Assembly: GCF_029892155.1 (NCBI RefSeq)
Contig: NZ_JARZAG010000020.1
Coordinates: 62,001 to 126,000 of the forward strand
Length of the DNA stretch: 64,000 nt
Source of the DNA: Kitasatospora sp. GAS204B
GTDB taxonomy: Bacteria; Actinomycetota; Actinomycetes; Streptomycetales; Streptomycetaceae
Direction: 5' to 3'
Shown here: positions 46,586 through 55,333 of the stretch, one piece after another
Layout of the letters: the number at the start of each line of letters is the position of its first letter
Position numbering within the stretch: position 1 is the first letter of the stretch
Program-made: the position numbers and the translations under genes
The notes under the pieces: generated by a model
What the model saw: only the letters and a program-made list of their open reading frames with translations
Database searches by the model: none
Told to the model about the DNA's origin: nothing

Positions 46586-47113
46586 ATGGACCGCACAACG
46601 ACGAGTTCCGCACCCCCGGAACCGCTGGAATTCCGTTCGTTCGCCACCGCGATGGGTCGCCGGCTGGTGCGAACGGCCTACCTGCTGAACGGCGGTGACG
46701 CGCATCTCGCCGAGGACCTCGCCCAGGAGACGCTAGGGCGGATCTACAGCAAGTGGCGCCGGATATCCCGGATGGAGAACCCGGCCGGCTACGCCCAGAC
46801 CGTGCTCTTCCACACCTTCCTCTCCCATCGCCGGCGCCGTGCGAGCACCGAGCAGGTCACCGACCGCTTCGCGGAGACGGCCGTCAGCGACCCCGACCCG
46901 GCCCTGCGCCTCACCCTGCTCCGCGCGCTCGGCCAACTGCCCGTCCAGGACCGCGCGGTCCTGGTCCTGCGGTTCTGGGAGGACCGCAGCGTCGAGGAGA
47001 CCGCCGCGGTCCTGCGGCTCAGCGCCAGCGGGGTCCGCTCCCGCAGCAGCCGGGCGCTGGACCGGCTGCGTGCCGTGCTCGGCGACCAGTTGGACGAGCT
47101 GCCGCGCCCCTGA
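46586..47113 (+). CDS. ECF sigma factor, SigE-like family
   Basis: The 175-residue protein starts at ATG 46586. Region 2 reads FATAMGRRLVRTAYLLNGGDAHLAEDLAQETL with the -10-recognising stretch RISRMENPAGYAQTVL. Region 4 is LGQLPVQDRAVLVLRFWEDRSVEETAAVLRL in the usual order. A run of 12 C precedes the gene. The next gene encodes a membrane protein and is a candidate cognate regulator, as in SigE-like pairs. A role in controlling the cluster is possible but not shown. Confidence 0.9.
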   Translation: MDRTTTSSAPPEPLEFRSFATAMGRRLVRTAYLLNGGDAHLAEDLAQETLGRIYSKWRRISRMENPAGYAQTVLFHTFLSHRRRRASTEQVTDRFAETAVSDPDPALRLTLLRALGQLPVQDRAVLVLRFWEDRSVEETAAVLRLSASGVRSRSSRALDRLRAVLGDQLDELPRP

Positions 47114-47187
47114 CCCGGCCGCGCCCCTGACCCGGCCCGCCGCCGCCCCGCGCACCATCCACGCCACCGAGAAAGGCCCGCTCCGCC

Positions 47188-48405
47188 ATGCCCTTTGAGG
47201 ACTCCATCACCGAACTCCTGCGCGAGGCCGCCGACCTCGCTCCCGAGACGCCCGGCGAGCTGCTGGCCGACTCCGGCGAGCGGCGCGGCCGCCGCCGCGT
47301 CGCCCGCCGTCGAGCCGCCGTGGCCGGTGGCGTGGCCGTGCTGGCCGTGGCCGGCCTGGCCGTCGGCCAACTGCGCCCCGGCAGCGCCCCGGCGACGCCG
47401 GCGAGCCAGCAGAGCACTGCCGCTGCGCCGCAGTCGGCGCTCGCGACGCTCCTCCCGCTGCTCCCGCCGGGCCGGACCAGCGACCAGAACCCCCTTGATC
47501 ACGTGACCGGCCCCGGGCCGGCGGCGAAGCTCACCTTCGACGACGGCCACGGCGCCACACTGCTGCAACTGTCCACCGCCACGGTCGGCCTGCCGCTCGG
47601 TGACGACACCGAGGGCACCCACTGCTCGGACCCGTTCATGGTGCCCACCGAGGGCTGCACCCGGACCGTCCGGCCGGACGGCTCGATCCTGGTCATCGAC
47701 AAGTCGGCCGCCACGCCCACGAACCCGGTCAAGACCTGGCACGCGGTCTACACCGGCACCGACGGGCGACAGGTACGGCTGGACGAGTCCAACTCCCGCA
47801 CGATGACGCCTCCGGCCACCCGGGCCGACCCCGCGCTCTCCGCCGACCAGTTGACCGCGGTGGTGACCAGTGGGTCCTGGGACCAGCTGGTCGACGCGGC
47901 CCGTCCGGTCTCCGCCCCGTCGTCCGGGCAGGCCTCGCCGAAGGCGCCGCAGCCGGCCGACATCCTGGCCGGCGCCGACCGGCTGCTGCCCGCCGGTGTG
48001 CAGCACGACAACGGCTCCACACCGCAGCTCACCGCGGGCGAGGCGCATCTGACGGTCACCGCCGCCGGGCGCAGCAGCGTGCTGCTGATCACGGTCGATC
48101 CTCACCTGGGCCAGGGCGCCGGCGATCCCCGGAAGGCCTTCGAGAGCCAGGCCCAGCCCGGCCAGCAGCTGACCCGTGCGGTGAACGGCGGCAGCAGCGT
48201 GATCACCTCGACGGCCGACGTCACCACGGGCGGTGGCACCCCCGCCACCCGCTGGACGGTCCAGGTCATGCAGCCGGACGGCACCGGGGTCACCATCAAC
48301 GAGACCAACGGCACCAACGGCTACGACATCCAGGGCGGCACGCCGGCGCTGACCATCGACCAGCTGACGGCCATCGCCACGAACCCCAGCTGGCAGCAGC
48401 ACTGA
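47188..48405 (+). CDS. Single-pass membrane protein, putative sigma-factor partner
   Basis: The 405-residue protein starts at ATG 47188. The cytoplasmic N-terminus has LLREAADLAPETPGELL followed by an Arg-rich stretch, then one membrane segment (about 46-64, AAVAGGVAVLAVAGLAVGQL). The remaining 340 residues are extracytoplasmic, Thr/Ser/Pro-rich, without recognised domain. The layout resembles membrane proteins encoded downstream of SigE-like ECF factors. No zinc-type anti-sigma motif (HxxxCxxC) is present, so anti-sigma activity is inference. Confidence 0.7.
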   Translation: MPFEDSITELLREAADLAPETPGELLADSGERRGRRRVARRRAAVAGGVAVLAVAGLAVGQLRPGSAPATPASQQSTAAAPQSALATLLPLLPPGRTSDQNPLDHVTGPGPAAKLTFDDGHGATLLQLSTATVGLPLGDDTEGTHCSDPFMVPTEGCTRTVRPDGSILVIDKSAATPTNPVKTWHAVYTGTDGRQVRLDESNSRTMTPPATRADPALSADQLTAVVTSGSWDQLVDAARPVSAPSSGQASPKAPQPADILAGADRLLPAGVQHDNGSTPQLTAGEAHLTVTAAGRSSVLLITVDPHLGQGAGDPRKAFESQAQPGQQLTRAVNGGSSVITSTADVTTGGGTPATRWTVQVMQPDGTGVTINETNGTNGYDIQGGTPALTIDQLTAIATNPSWQQH

Positions 48406-48411
48406 CCACCC

Positions 48412-48460
48412 GTTCGCTGCTACGCACCCCGCGCGGCCTGGTGGGTGCGTAGCAGCGAAC
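48412..48460. terminator. Strong hairpin terminator with an 18-bp stem
   Basis: GTTCGCTGCTACGCACCC and its exact complement at 48443-48460 enclose a 13-nt loop. It begins 7 bp after the stop of the membrane protein gene and separates it from the MFS transporter. Confidence 0.85.
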
Positions 48461-48612
48461 CGCTTCGTTCTCTGTAGTTCCAACGGTGTCGCAGGGCCGA
48501 CTCGTTCCCGCGAGGTGTGTGAGCTTTCCCCTGCCCAGCATGCCTTCTCGCGCCGCTCCGGGTGCCTGCATACTCCGAGTCCTCCCCATTCCCCGACTCA
48601 GGACGGCGACCT

Positions 48613-49911
48613 GTGGCCTCGGCCGACCCGAAGACCGATACCGCGACCACTTCTGACCGATCGTCGGGTGAGGATCCCGGCTCCGCACCCTCCTGGCTGG
48701 TCGCCCGCGGCCTGCTGCTGGAGCGCGGGCCGCGCCGCACCCTCGCCACCGCGAGCTTCGTCAACATGGTGGGCAGCGGCGTCTTCATGATCAGTGCGGC
48801 GCTCTTCTTCACCCGCTCGGTCGGGCTCTCGCTCTCGCAGGTCGGGGTGGGGATGGGCATCGGCGCGCTGGTCGGGCTGCTCTCCGGGATCCCGGTGGGG
48901 CGACTGGCGGATCGGCGCGGGCCGCGCGAGGTCTACCTGATGACGCTCACCGCGCAGGCCCTGGCGATGGCCGCGCTGGTGCTGGTGCACTCGTTCTGGG
49001 TCTTCGTCCTCGTGGTCTGCCTCACCGAGCTGGCCGGCTCGGCCAGTCAGGCGGCCCGAGCGCCGCTGACCCGAGGGCTGGCGGGGCCGAAGCCGGCCGC
49101 GTTCCGGGCCTACCTGCGGGCGGTGGTCAACCTGGCGGGCAGTCTGGGGGCGGTGCTGGCCGCGCTGGTCGTCCAGTTGGACACCCGCACCGCCTACGTC
49201 TGCCTGGTGCTCGGCAACGCGCTCAGCTTCCTGGCCGCCGCCCTGCTGGCCCGCCGGCTGCCGTCCCTGCCGCCGGTTCCGCCGCCGCCCGGGGGCGAAC
49301 GGATGAGCGCGGCCCGGGACCACCCGTTCCTGGTCTACTCGGTACTGGCCGCGATCACCGCCCTCCAGGGTGATGTGCTGCTCTTCGCGCTGCCGCTGTG
49401 GATCGTCGAGCACACCCACGCGCCGCGCTGGCTGGTCGGGGCGAGCGCGCTGGCCAACACCCTGCTGGTGGTGTTCCTACAGGTCCGGGTGAGCCGGGGG
49501 ATCGACACCAACGCGACCGCCGCCCGTGCCTGGCGCCGCTCGGGGTGGGCGTTCCTGGTCGGGATGACGCTGATCGGGCTGACCGCCGGGCTGCCCGGCG
49601 GCCTGGCGGTGCTGCTGATCGCGCTGGGCGCGGGAGTGCACACGGTCGGCGAGATCTGGCAGGCGGCCGGGTCGTTCCAGCTGAAGTACGCCCTGGCACC
49701 CGCGCACGCGCAGGGGCAGTACACCGGGATCGCCAGGATCGGCAACGGGCTGGCCGATGTCGCGGCGCCCTCGGTCCTCGGCTACCTGTGCGTCAGCCAG
49801 GGCACGTTCGGCTGGCTGCTGATGGGCGGGGTCTTCGTCGCGGCGGGGCTGGCGATCCCGCCCGTGGTCCGGTGGGCCGAGCGGGCGCACCCGGATCGAG
49901 TCACCCTGTAG
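48613..49911 (+). CDS. MFS transporter, probable product exporter
   Basis: The 432-residue protein is read from GTG 48613 after AGGACGG; an earlier GTG at 48562 is possible. About 12 hydrophobic segments are seen. The MFS loop motif between segments 2 and 3 reads GIPVGRLADRRGPREV. The N-terminus is a 35-residue polar tail. It lies inside the aromatic polyketide cluster, 70 bp upstream of the ketoreductase gene, so export of the polyketide and self-protection are likely. Confidence 0.88.
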   Translation: MASADPKTDTATTSDRSSGEDPGSAPSWLVARGLLLERGPRRTLATASFVNMVGSGVFMISAALFFTRSVGLSLSQVGVGMGIGALVGLLSGIPVGRLADRRGPREVYLMTLTAQALAMAALVLVHSFWVFVLVVCLTELAGSASQAARAPLTRGLAGPKPAAFRAYLRAVVNLAGSLGAVLAALVVQLDTRTAYVCLVLGNALSFLAAALLARRLPSLPPVPPPPGGERMSAARDHPFLVYSVLAAITALQGDVLLFALPLWIVEHTHAPRWLVGASALANTLLVVFLQVRVSRGIDTNATAARAWRRSGWAFLVGMTLIGLTAGLPGGLAVLLIALGAGVHTVGEIWQAAGSFQLKYALAPAHAQGQYTGIARIGNGLADVAAPSVLGYLCVSQGTFGWLLMGGVFVAAGLAIPPVVRWAERAHPDRVTL

Positions 49912-49981
49912 CCGCTGCCGAGTCCGCGCTGTGAAGCTCGCGGCGGTATCGCCTGAGGGGACCCGAGAGGAGCGGCAGCCG

Positions 49982-50806
49982 ATGTCCGAGCAGCAGCCCG
50001 AAACCGAGCAGCAGGTGAAGGCCGAGCCACGGCTACACCGGACGGCCCTGGTCACCGGGGGCACCAGCGGGATAGGCCTGGCGTCGGTCGAACTGCTGGC
50101 CGAGCAGGGGCACGCGGTCTTCCTCTGCGGTCGGGACGCCGGAGTCGTGCAGAGCGTGGTCGACAAGCTGCGCGGGCGTGGCCTGGAGGTGACCGGCGCC
50201 CGCGCCGACGTCCGCTCGGCGGCCGACGTGCGCGCCCTGGTGGAGCAGGCCGTGGCGCTCTACGGACCGGTCAACGTGCTGGTCAACAACGCCGGTCGGG
50301 GCGGCGGCGGACGGACCGAGGAGATCCCGGACGAACTCTGGGACGACGTCATCGAGACCAACCTGACCAGCGTCTTCCGCGTCACCCGCGAGGTGCTGAC
50401 CACCGGTCGGATGCGCGAGGGCGGGCCAGGGCGGGTGATCAGCATCGCCTCCACCGGCGGCAAGCAGGGCGTGCTGCTCGCCGCCCCGTACTCGGCCTCC
50501 AAGCACGGCGTGATCGGCTTCACCAAGGCGCTCGGCCTCGAGCTGGCGACCAGCGGCATCACCGTCAACGCGGTCTGCCCCGGGTACGTCGAGACACCGA
50601 TGGCCGAGCGGGTCCGGCTGGGCTTCGCCGACCACTGGGGCATCACCGAGGCGGAGGTGCTGGCCCGGTTCGAGGCCAAGATCCCGCTCGGCCGCTACAC
50701 CACCGCCCAGGAGGTGGCCGCGATGGTCGGCTACCTGGCCGGCGAGCACGCTGCCGCGATCACCGCGCAGGCGCTCAACGTCTGTGGTGGGTTGGGCAGT
50801 TACTGA
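49982..50806 (+). CDS. Polyketide C9-type ketoreductase (ActIII-like SDR)
   Basis: The 274-residue protein starts at ATG 49982 behind GAGAGGAG. Short-chain dehydrogenase motifs are TGGTSGIG, VNNAGRGGGG (the polyketide-reductase type loop), ISIASTGGKQG and the catalytic YSASK. The proline-containing motif for ring-position control is not clear to me. It reduces a specific carbonyl of the poly-beta-keto chain with NADPH, which fits a C7-C12 first-ring system. The aromatase/cyclase follows at once. Confidence 0.95.
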   Translation: MSEQQPETEQQVKAEPRLHRTALVTGGTSGIGLASVELLAEQGHAVFLCGRDAGVVQSVVDKLRGRGLEVTGARADVRSAADVRALVEQAVALYGPVNVLVNNAGRGGGGRTEEIPDELWDDVIETNLTSVFRVTREVLTTGRMREGGPGRVISIASTGGKQGVLLAAPYSASKHGVIGFTKALGLELATSGITVNAVCPGYVETPMAERVRLGFADHWGITEAEVLARFEAKIPLGRYTTAQEVAAMVGYLAGEHAAAITAQALNVCGGLGSY

Positions 50807-50836
50807 TCGCCAGTCATCCATCGGAGGGAGAGAGCG

Positions 50837-51814
50837 GTGGCACTGCTCGGCACCCGGGTCACCCGGCACCGGATCACCGTCGCGGCGAGCCCGGAGCGGG
50901 TCTTCGGGCTGATCGCCGACGCGGCCGGCTGGCCGCAGGTCTTCGGCCCCACGGTTCACGTCGAGGTCGGCGAAAGCGACGGTGAAAGCGACCAGGCCGA
51001 GCAACTGCTGCGGATCTGGGCCTTCGCCAACGGCGAGGTGCGCGGCTGGACCTCCCGCCGCTCGCTCGACCCGGCCCGCCACCGGGTCGCCTTCCGCCAG
51101 CTGGTCTCCTCGCCGCCGGTCGCCCGGATGGGCGGCGTGTGGCAGGTCACCGCGGTCGAGGGCGGCAGCGAGGTGGTCCTGCTGCACGACTTCGAGGCCG
51201 TCGCCGACGACCCGGACGCGGAGCGCTGGATCGAGCAGGCGATCGACCACAACAGCACCGCCGAGCTGCGCGCACTCGTGGCGGCCGCGGCGGCGCCGGA
51301 CGACGGTGCCGCCGACGCACCGCGGTTCACCTTCCGCGACTCGGTACGGATCGACGGCGCCGCGGCGGACGTCTTCGACTTCCTCGACCGGGCCGACCGG
51401 TGGCCGATCCGGCTGCCGCACGTGGCCCGCGTCGACTTCAGCGAGCGGGGCGGTGTGCAGTACCTGGAGATGGACACCCGGGCCCCGGACGGCGGCGTGC
51501 ACACCACCAGTTCGGTCCGGCTCTCCTTCGCCGACCGCGCCACCATCGTCTACAAGCAGGTCAAGGTGCCACCCGTGATGGCCGCGCACACCGGCCGCTG
51601 GGTGATCGAGGCGGCCCCGGACGGCGGCCCCGGCCTGCTCGCGACCTCCTGGCACACCGTCACCCTCGACCCGGCGGGCATCGCCGAACTGCTCGGCCCG
51701 GACGCCACGGTGGCCCAGGCCCGCGAGCGGGTCCGGTACGCGCTGGGCACCAACAGCGCCACCACGCTGCGCCACGCCAAGGAGTTCGCCGAACGCCGCC
51801 GTACCGGCCGCTGA
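50837..51814 (+). CDS. Two-domain aromatase/cyclase (ActVII-like)
   Basis: The 325-residue protein starts at GTG 50837 behind GGAGGGAGAG. It has two helix-grip (START-like) domains, residues about 1-150 (VTRHRITVAASPERVFGLIADAAGWPQ in part, then HDFEAVADD) and 165-315 (FRDSVRIDGAAADVFDFLDR, then VARVDFSERGG). Two-domain members work after a ketoreductase to dehydrate and aromatise the first ring. Order and spacing (30 bp) with the ketoreductase support this. Confidence 0.94.
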   Translation: MALLGTRVTRHRITVAASPERVFGLIADAAGWPQVFGPTVHVEVGESDGESDQAEQLLRIWAFANGEVRGWTSRRSLDPARHRVAFRQLVSSPPVARMGGVWQVTAVEGGSEVVLLHDFEAVADDPDAERWIEQAIDHNSTAELRALVAAAAAPDDGAADAPRFTFRDSVRIDGAAADVFDFLDRADRWPIRLPHVARVDFSERGGVQYLEMDTRAPDGGVHTTSSVRLSFADRATIVYKQVKVPPVMAAHTGRWVIEAAPDGGPGLLATSWHTVTLDPAGIAELLGPDATVAQARERVRYALGTNSATTLRHAKEFAERRRTGR

Positions 51815-51859
51815 GCCTGCCGCCGACCCCCCGACCCCCCGCACACCAGGAGGCGCCCG

Positions 51860-53872
51860 ATGCTCACCGTCCCGCCCGGCACGGTCGACGTGCTGCTCGC
51901 CGGGTCCGCCCGTCGCCACCCCGGCCACCCCGCGCTGCACACCGCCACCGGGGAGTTGAGCTTCGCCGAGCTGGACCGCCGGGTCGACGTCTGGGCCGGG
52001 CAGTTGGTGAACGGGCTCGGCCGCGACGGCGTTCGGATCGCCGTCTCCTCCCTGCTGCACCCGGACTTCCCGGTCGGCTACTACGCGGTGCTGCGCAGCG
52101 GCAACACCGTGGTGCCGCTCAACCCGTTGCTGCCGGATCCGGCGCTGCGCCACCTGCTGGCCGCCGCCAAGGTCGCCGTCGCGCTGGTCGGCCCCGAGCT
52201 GGCCGATCGGCTGGCCGCACTGCGTGCCGAACTCCCTTCGCTGGAGCAGGTGCTGGTGATCGGCGGGGATCGTCCGGTGGACCTGGCGCCAGGTCGGCTG
52301 CGCGGCACCGTGCCCTCGGACGCAGCCCAGCCGGCGGTGAGCGTGCTGCCGGCGGTGATCGGCTTCACCAGCGGCACCACCGGACCGGCCAAGGCCGTCG
52401 CGCTCGGCCACCACGCGATCAAGTCCTGCGCCGCCCAGTTCGCCCATACCCACCGGGTGGACGCCGCCTCGACGCTCTTCGCGCAGCTGCCGATCTTCTC
52501 CCCGCTGCACCTCAACGCGGCGGTGTTCGCCGGAGCCGCGCAGGTGCTCGGGCCGGGTGGTCTGGGCGGCAGCGCCGCCGAGACGGTCGAGCTGGCCGAC
52601 CGCTACGGGGCCACCCACTACTACGCGCTCCCGGTGACGCTGGCCAGGCTGGCCGCCGACCCGGGGCTCGAAGCGCTCAAGTTCCGTACCGTGCGCCAGA
52701 TCGCGGCCGGCAACGCGACCCTGCCCGCCCCCGTGGTGCGCACCCTCGCCGCGCAGTTCGGCGTCCCCGTCTTCCAGGGTTATGGGCTCACCGAGGCCGC
52801 CTACCTGCTGCACTCCGACGGCCCGGTCGACCCGCGCCCCGGCTCGGCCGGTCCGGCGCTGCCCGACACCCGCTCGCAGGTGGTCGACCTGGTCACCCGG
52901 CGCCCGCTGCCGCCCGGAGTGGCGGGCGAACTCCTGGTCCAGGGAGCGCAGTTGATGCTCGGCTACCTGGACCGCCCGGACCTCGAACCGTTCGACGCCG
53001 ACGGCTGGTTCGCCACCGGCGACGTGGTGCGGCTGGACGCGGACGGCTACCTGTACGTGCTGGACCGGGTGGCCGACGTCTTCCACCGCGCCGGCGAGTT
53101 GGTCTGCCCCTCGGTGCTGGAACGGGCACTGCTGGCGCACCCGTTGGTGCGCGACGCCGCCGTGGTGGACGGCCGGGACGCGGTCGGCGATCCGGCCCCG
53201 ATGGCCTTCGTCGTCCTCGCCGAGCCCACCGCCGAGCCCACCGCCGAGCCCACCGCCGAGCCCACCGCCGAGCCCACCGCCGAGCCCACCGCCGAGCCCA
53301 CCGTCGTGGTCGCCGAACTCCCCGCCATCCTTGCCGAGGTCAACGCCGAACTCCCCACCGCCCAGCGGATCGTCCACGCCGAGCCGCTGCCCGCGATCCC
53401 GCGCCAGCCGACCAACGGCAAGGTGAACCGTGCCGCGCTGCGCGCCGAACTGCGGGCCCGCACGGACCATCTCCACGAGCAGCTGGCGCAGTTCTACGCC
53501 CGCCAGGCGCAGGCCGTGGACGACGGTCAACTGGACGTCTACGGCGCCACCTTCCACCCCGAGGCCGAGTTCGCCGCCGCCGGCTCCCCGGATGCGTTGC
53601 GCGGCCGGGGAGCCATCGTCGAGCACAGCCGGCGCAAGCGTGCCGAGCGCGCGGCCACCGGCCAGGTCAACCGCCACCTGATCAGCGGACTGACCGTGCG
53701 GCGGCACGGTGACGGCCGGCTGATCGCCGAGGCTCATTCGCTGATCGTCGCCACCCTGCCGGGCGAGCGCCCGTCCGTCCTGGCGGGTGCCCGGCTGACC
53801 GACGAACTGGTCTGGAGTGCCACCGCCGGCTGGCAGGTGACGAAGCGTCTGATCACCTCCGACCGGTCCTGA
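51860..53872 (+). CDS. Acyl-CoA/acyl-ACP ligase fused to an NTF2/SnoaL-like domain
   Basis: The 670-residue protein starts at ATG 51860 after AGGAGG. Residues 1-535 are a class I adenylate-forming enzyme: GFTSGTTGPAKAV (near 167), GYGLTEAAYLL and GWFATGDVVRLDADGYLYVLDR, ending with the Lys motif TNGKVNR. A run of seven AEPT repeats (454-481) splits its C-terminal lid. Residues about 540-670 are an NTF2 fold: FYARQAQAVDDGQLDVYGATFH. That domain closely resembles the free protein at 54881. The enzyme may activate a starter acid or amidate the product, with the NTF2 part folding or binding the polyketide. The fusion is unusual. Confidence 0.88.
   Translation: MLTVPPGTVDVLLAGSARRHPGHPALHTATGELSFAELDRRVDVWAGQLVNGLGRDGVRIAVSSLLHPDFPVGYYAVLRSGNTVVPLNPLLPDPALRHLLAAAKVAVALVGPELADRLAALRAELPSLEQVLVIGGDRPVDLAPGRLRGTVPSDAAQPAVSVLPAVIGFTSGTTGPAKAVALGHHAIKSCAAQFAHTHRVDAASTLFAQLPIFSPLHLNAAVFAGAAQVLGPGGLGGSAAETVELADRYGATHYYALPVTLARLAADPGLEALKFRTVRQIAAGNATLPAPVVRTLAAQFGVPVFQGYGLTEAAYLLHSDGPVDPRPGSAGPALPDTRSQVVDLVTRRPLPPGVAGELLVQGAQLMLGYLDRPDLEPFDADGWFATGDVVRLDADGYLYVLDRVADVFHRAGELVCPSVLERALLAHPLVRDAAVVDGRDAVGDPAPMAFVVLAEPTAEPTAEPTAEPTAEPTAEPTAEPTVVVAELPAILAEVNAELPTAQRIVHAEPLPAIPRQPTNGKVNRAALRAELRARTDHLHEQLAQFYARQAQAVDDGQLDVYGATFHPEAEFAAAGSPDALRGRGAIVEHSRRKRAERAATGQVNRHLISGLTVRRHGDGRLIAEAHSLIVATLPGERPSVLAGARLTDELVWSATAGWQVTKRLITSDRS
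53219..53302. repeat. Seven perfect 12-bp tandem repeats in the ligase gene
   Basis: GCCGAGCCCACC occurs seven times without mismatch and encodes Ala-Glu-Pro-Thr repeats. The identical copies indicate recent or ongoing slippage; the unit is a multiple of three, so the frame is preserved. Confidence 0.95.
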
Positions 53873-53894
53873 CCAGCCCTGGCGTCACCAGGCC

Positions 53895-53928
53895 CAGGGC
53901 GGCCCCGGCTCAGGCCGGGGCCGCCCTG
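53895..53928. terminator. Hairpin between convergent ligase and cyclase genes
   Basis: CAGGGCGGCCCCGGC and GCCGGGGCCGCCCTG form a perfect 15-bp stem with a TCAG loop. It can end transcription from both sides. Confidence 0.85.
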
Positions 53929-53945
53929 TCCGACCGGCCGCCCCG

Positions 53946-54734
53946 TCAGTCGCCGTCCGCGACATGCGCGACCGCCCGGGTCCACCCCGCGCCCGCCCGG
54001 GCGATCTTGACCGGGAAGCAGCTCACCGTGAAGCCGTACGGCCGCGGCAGGGCCGCCAGTCCGGCCAGCCGCTCGATCTGGCAGTACTCCTGCTCCCGCC
54101 CGGCGAAGTGGGCCGGCCAGAGCACCGAGCGGTCCCCGGTGGCGCGGTAGCGGGTGATGATGTCGCCGAACGGCGCGTCCAGGCTGAACGCGTCGGTGCC
54201 GATCACCCGGATGCCCAGGTCGAGCAGGAACCGGGTGGCCGAGCCGTCCAGGCCGGTGAACTCGGTGAAATAGCGCTGGGTGCCGCCCCATTGGTCGGCG
54301 CCGGTGTGCAGCAGCGCGATGTCCAGCGGCCGCGGCCGGTAGCCGATCCGGTCCAGCGCGGCGCGCAGGTCGGCGGCGTCGGCCACCGCGCGCCCCTGCT
54401 CCCGGTGCCCCCGCAGATCCAGCACGAAGCCGGGCCGGTGGAACCAGTCCAGCGGCAGCTGGTCGACGGTCCGCCCCTCGGTGCCGTCCGCCCGGGTGCC
54501 GTAGTGCGCGGGCGCGTCGACGTGGGTCCCGGTGTGCGTGGTCAGCGACATCATGTCGTTGGTCAGGAACTCGCCGCCCGGCAGCTCCTCGGGGGAGAAG
54601 TCGACGCCGAACGCGGTCCGCATCCCCTCCGTCATGTGCATGGCGCCCTCGGCGGCCGACAGGATGGTGTGGGTGATCGGGTCGGGTTCCCAGAGGTGGG
54701 CGTCCACCGTGGCGGACAGGTCGATCAGCGGCAT
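53946..54734 (-). CDS. PF04199-type cyclase (kynurenine formamidase-like)
   Basis: The 262-residue protein starts at ATG 54734 behind GGGAGGG. The metal-binding motif HTGTHVDAPAHYG is clear, with a further conserved IDLSATV start and IRVIGTDAFSLDAPFG. Homologues in aromatic polyketide clusters are annotated as cyclases, whereas metabolic members hydrolyse N-formylkynurenine. In this context a later ring closure or a lactone/amide hydrolysis is likely. It is divergent from the NTF2 gene and shares a region with SARP boxes. Confidence 0.87.
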   Translation of the reverse strand: MPLIDLSATVDAHLWEPDPITHTILSAAEGAMHMTEGMRTAFGVDFSPEELPGGEFLTNDMMSLTTHTGTHVDAPAHYGTRADGTEGRTVDQLPLDWFHRPGFVLDLRGHREQGRAVADAADLRAALDRIGYRPRPLDIALLHTGADQWGGTQRYFTEFTGLDGSATRFLLDLGIRVIGTDAFSLDAPFGDIITRYRATGDRSVLWPAHFAGREQEYCQIERLAGLAALPRPYGFTVSCFPVKIARAGAGWTRAVAHVADGD

Positions 54735-54785
54735 GAGGTCCCTCCCAGGGCGTGCGGCCGGCCCGTCCAGCATCGGCCGCCGCCC

Positions 54786-54813
54786 TCGAACGGAACTCGA
54801 ACTCGCTCGAACG
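54786..54813. promoter_or_regulatory. Three SARP heptamers in the cyclase/NTF2 divergent promoter
   Basis: TCGAACG (54786), TCGAACT (54797) and TCGAACG (54807) are spaced 11 and 10 bp apart. They lie between divergent starts at 54734 and 54881, so SARP control of either or both genes is expected. Confidence 0.7.
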
Positions 54814-54880
54814 TGACCCGAACAGAGCCCGATGACAGGACTCCACCGCATCTCCAGCGCCCCGCGCCACCCTGCACCGC

Positions 54881-55333
54881 ATGCAGGCTGAGCACGTGTA
54901 TTCGGGGATCCTGGACTTCTACGCCCGCCAGATGCAGACCATCGACGAGGGCGATGCCGTGGGCTGGGCGGCCACCTTCACCGAGGACGGCGTCTTCGCC
55001 TCCAGCGGCCTGCCCGAGCCGGTGCGCGGCCGGGCCGCGATCGAGGCGGGCACCCTGGCGAACGTCGCCGCGCGCCGGGCCGAGCGAGTGACGCACCGTC
55101 ATCTCCTCAGCGCGCTCGTGGTGCGGCCCAGGGGCGCGGACGAGGTCTTCGCCCGCTCCTACGTCCTGGTGCTGGAGAGCAGGGGGCCCGACGCGCCGCG
55201 GCCGTTCGTCAGCACCGTGCTGGAGGACGTCCTGGTCCGCCGGGACGCCGCCGCCGACTGGCAGGTGCGCAGTCGATCCGTGCTGCGGGACGACCGTCCG
55301 TCCATCCGTACCTCAGGAACAGGTGAGCCATGA
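54881..55333 (+). CDS. NTF2/SnoaL-like protein, paralogue of the ligase C-terminal domain
   Basis: The 150-residue protein starts at ATG 54881. Its N-terminal half, LDFYARQMQTIDEGDAVGWA then ATFTEDGVFASSGLPEP and VRGRAAI, matches the fused domain of the ligase nearly position for position, and both share RHLxSxLxVR. NTF2-like proteins in type II PKS clusters act as cyclases or isomerases. The stop overlaps the carboxylase start as ATGA, so they are cotranslated. Confidence 0.88.
   Translation: MQAEHVYSGILDFYARQMQTIDEGDAVGWAATFTEDGVFASSGLPEPVRGRAAIEAGTLANVAARRAERVTHRHLLSALVVRPRGADEVFARSYVLVLESRGPDAPRPFVSTVLEDVLVRRDAAADWQVRSRSVLRDDRPSIRTSGTGEP

Noticed and set aside
53219..53302. Tandem repeats considered as a CRISPR array
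   Set aside because: The 12-bp units are contiguous with no spacers and encode protein.
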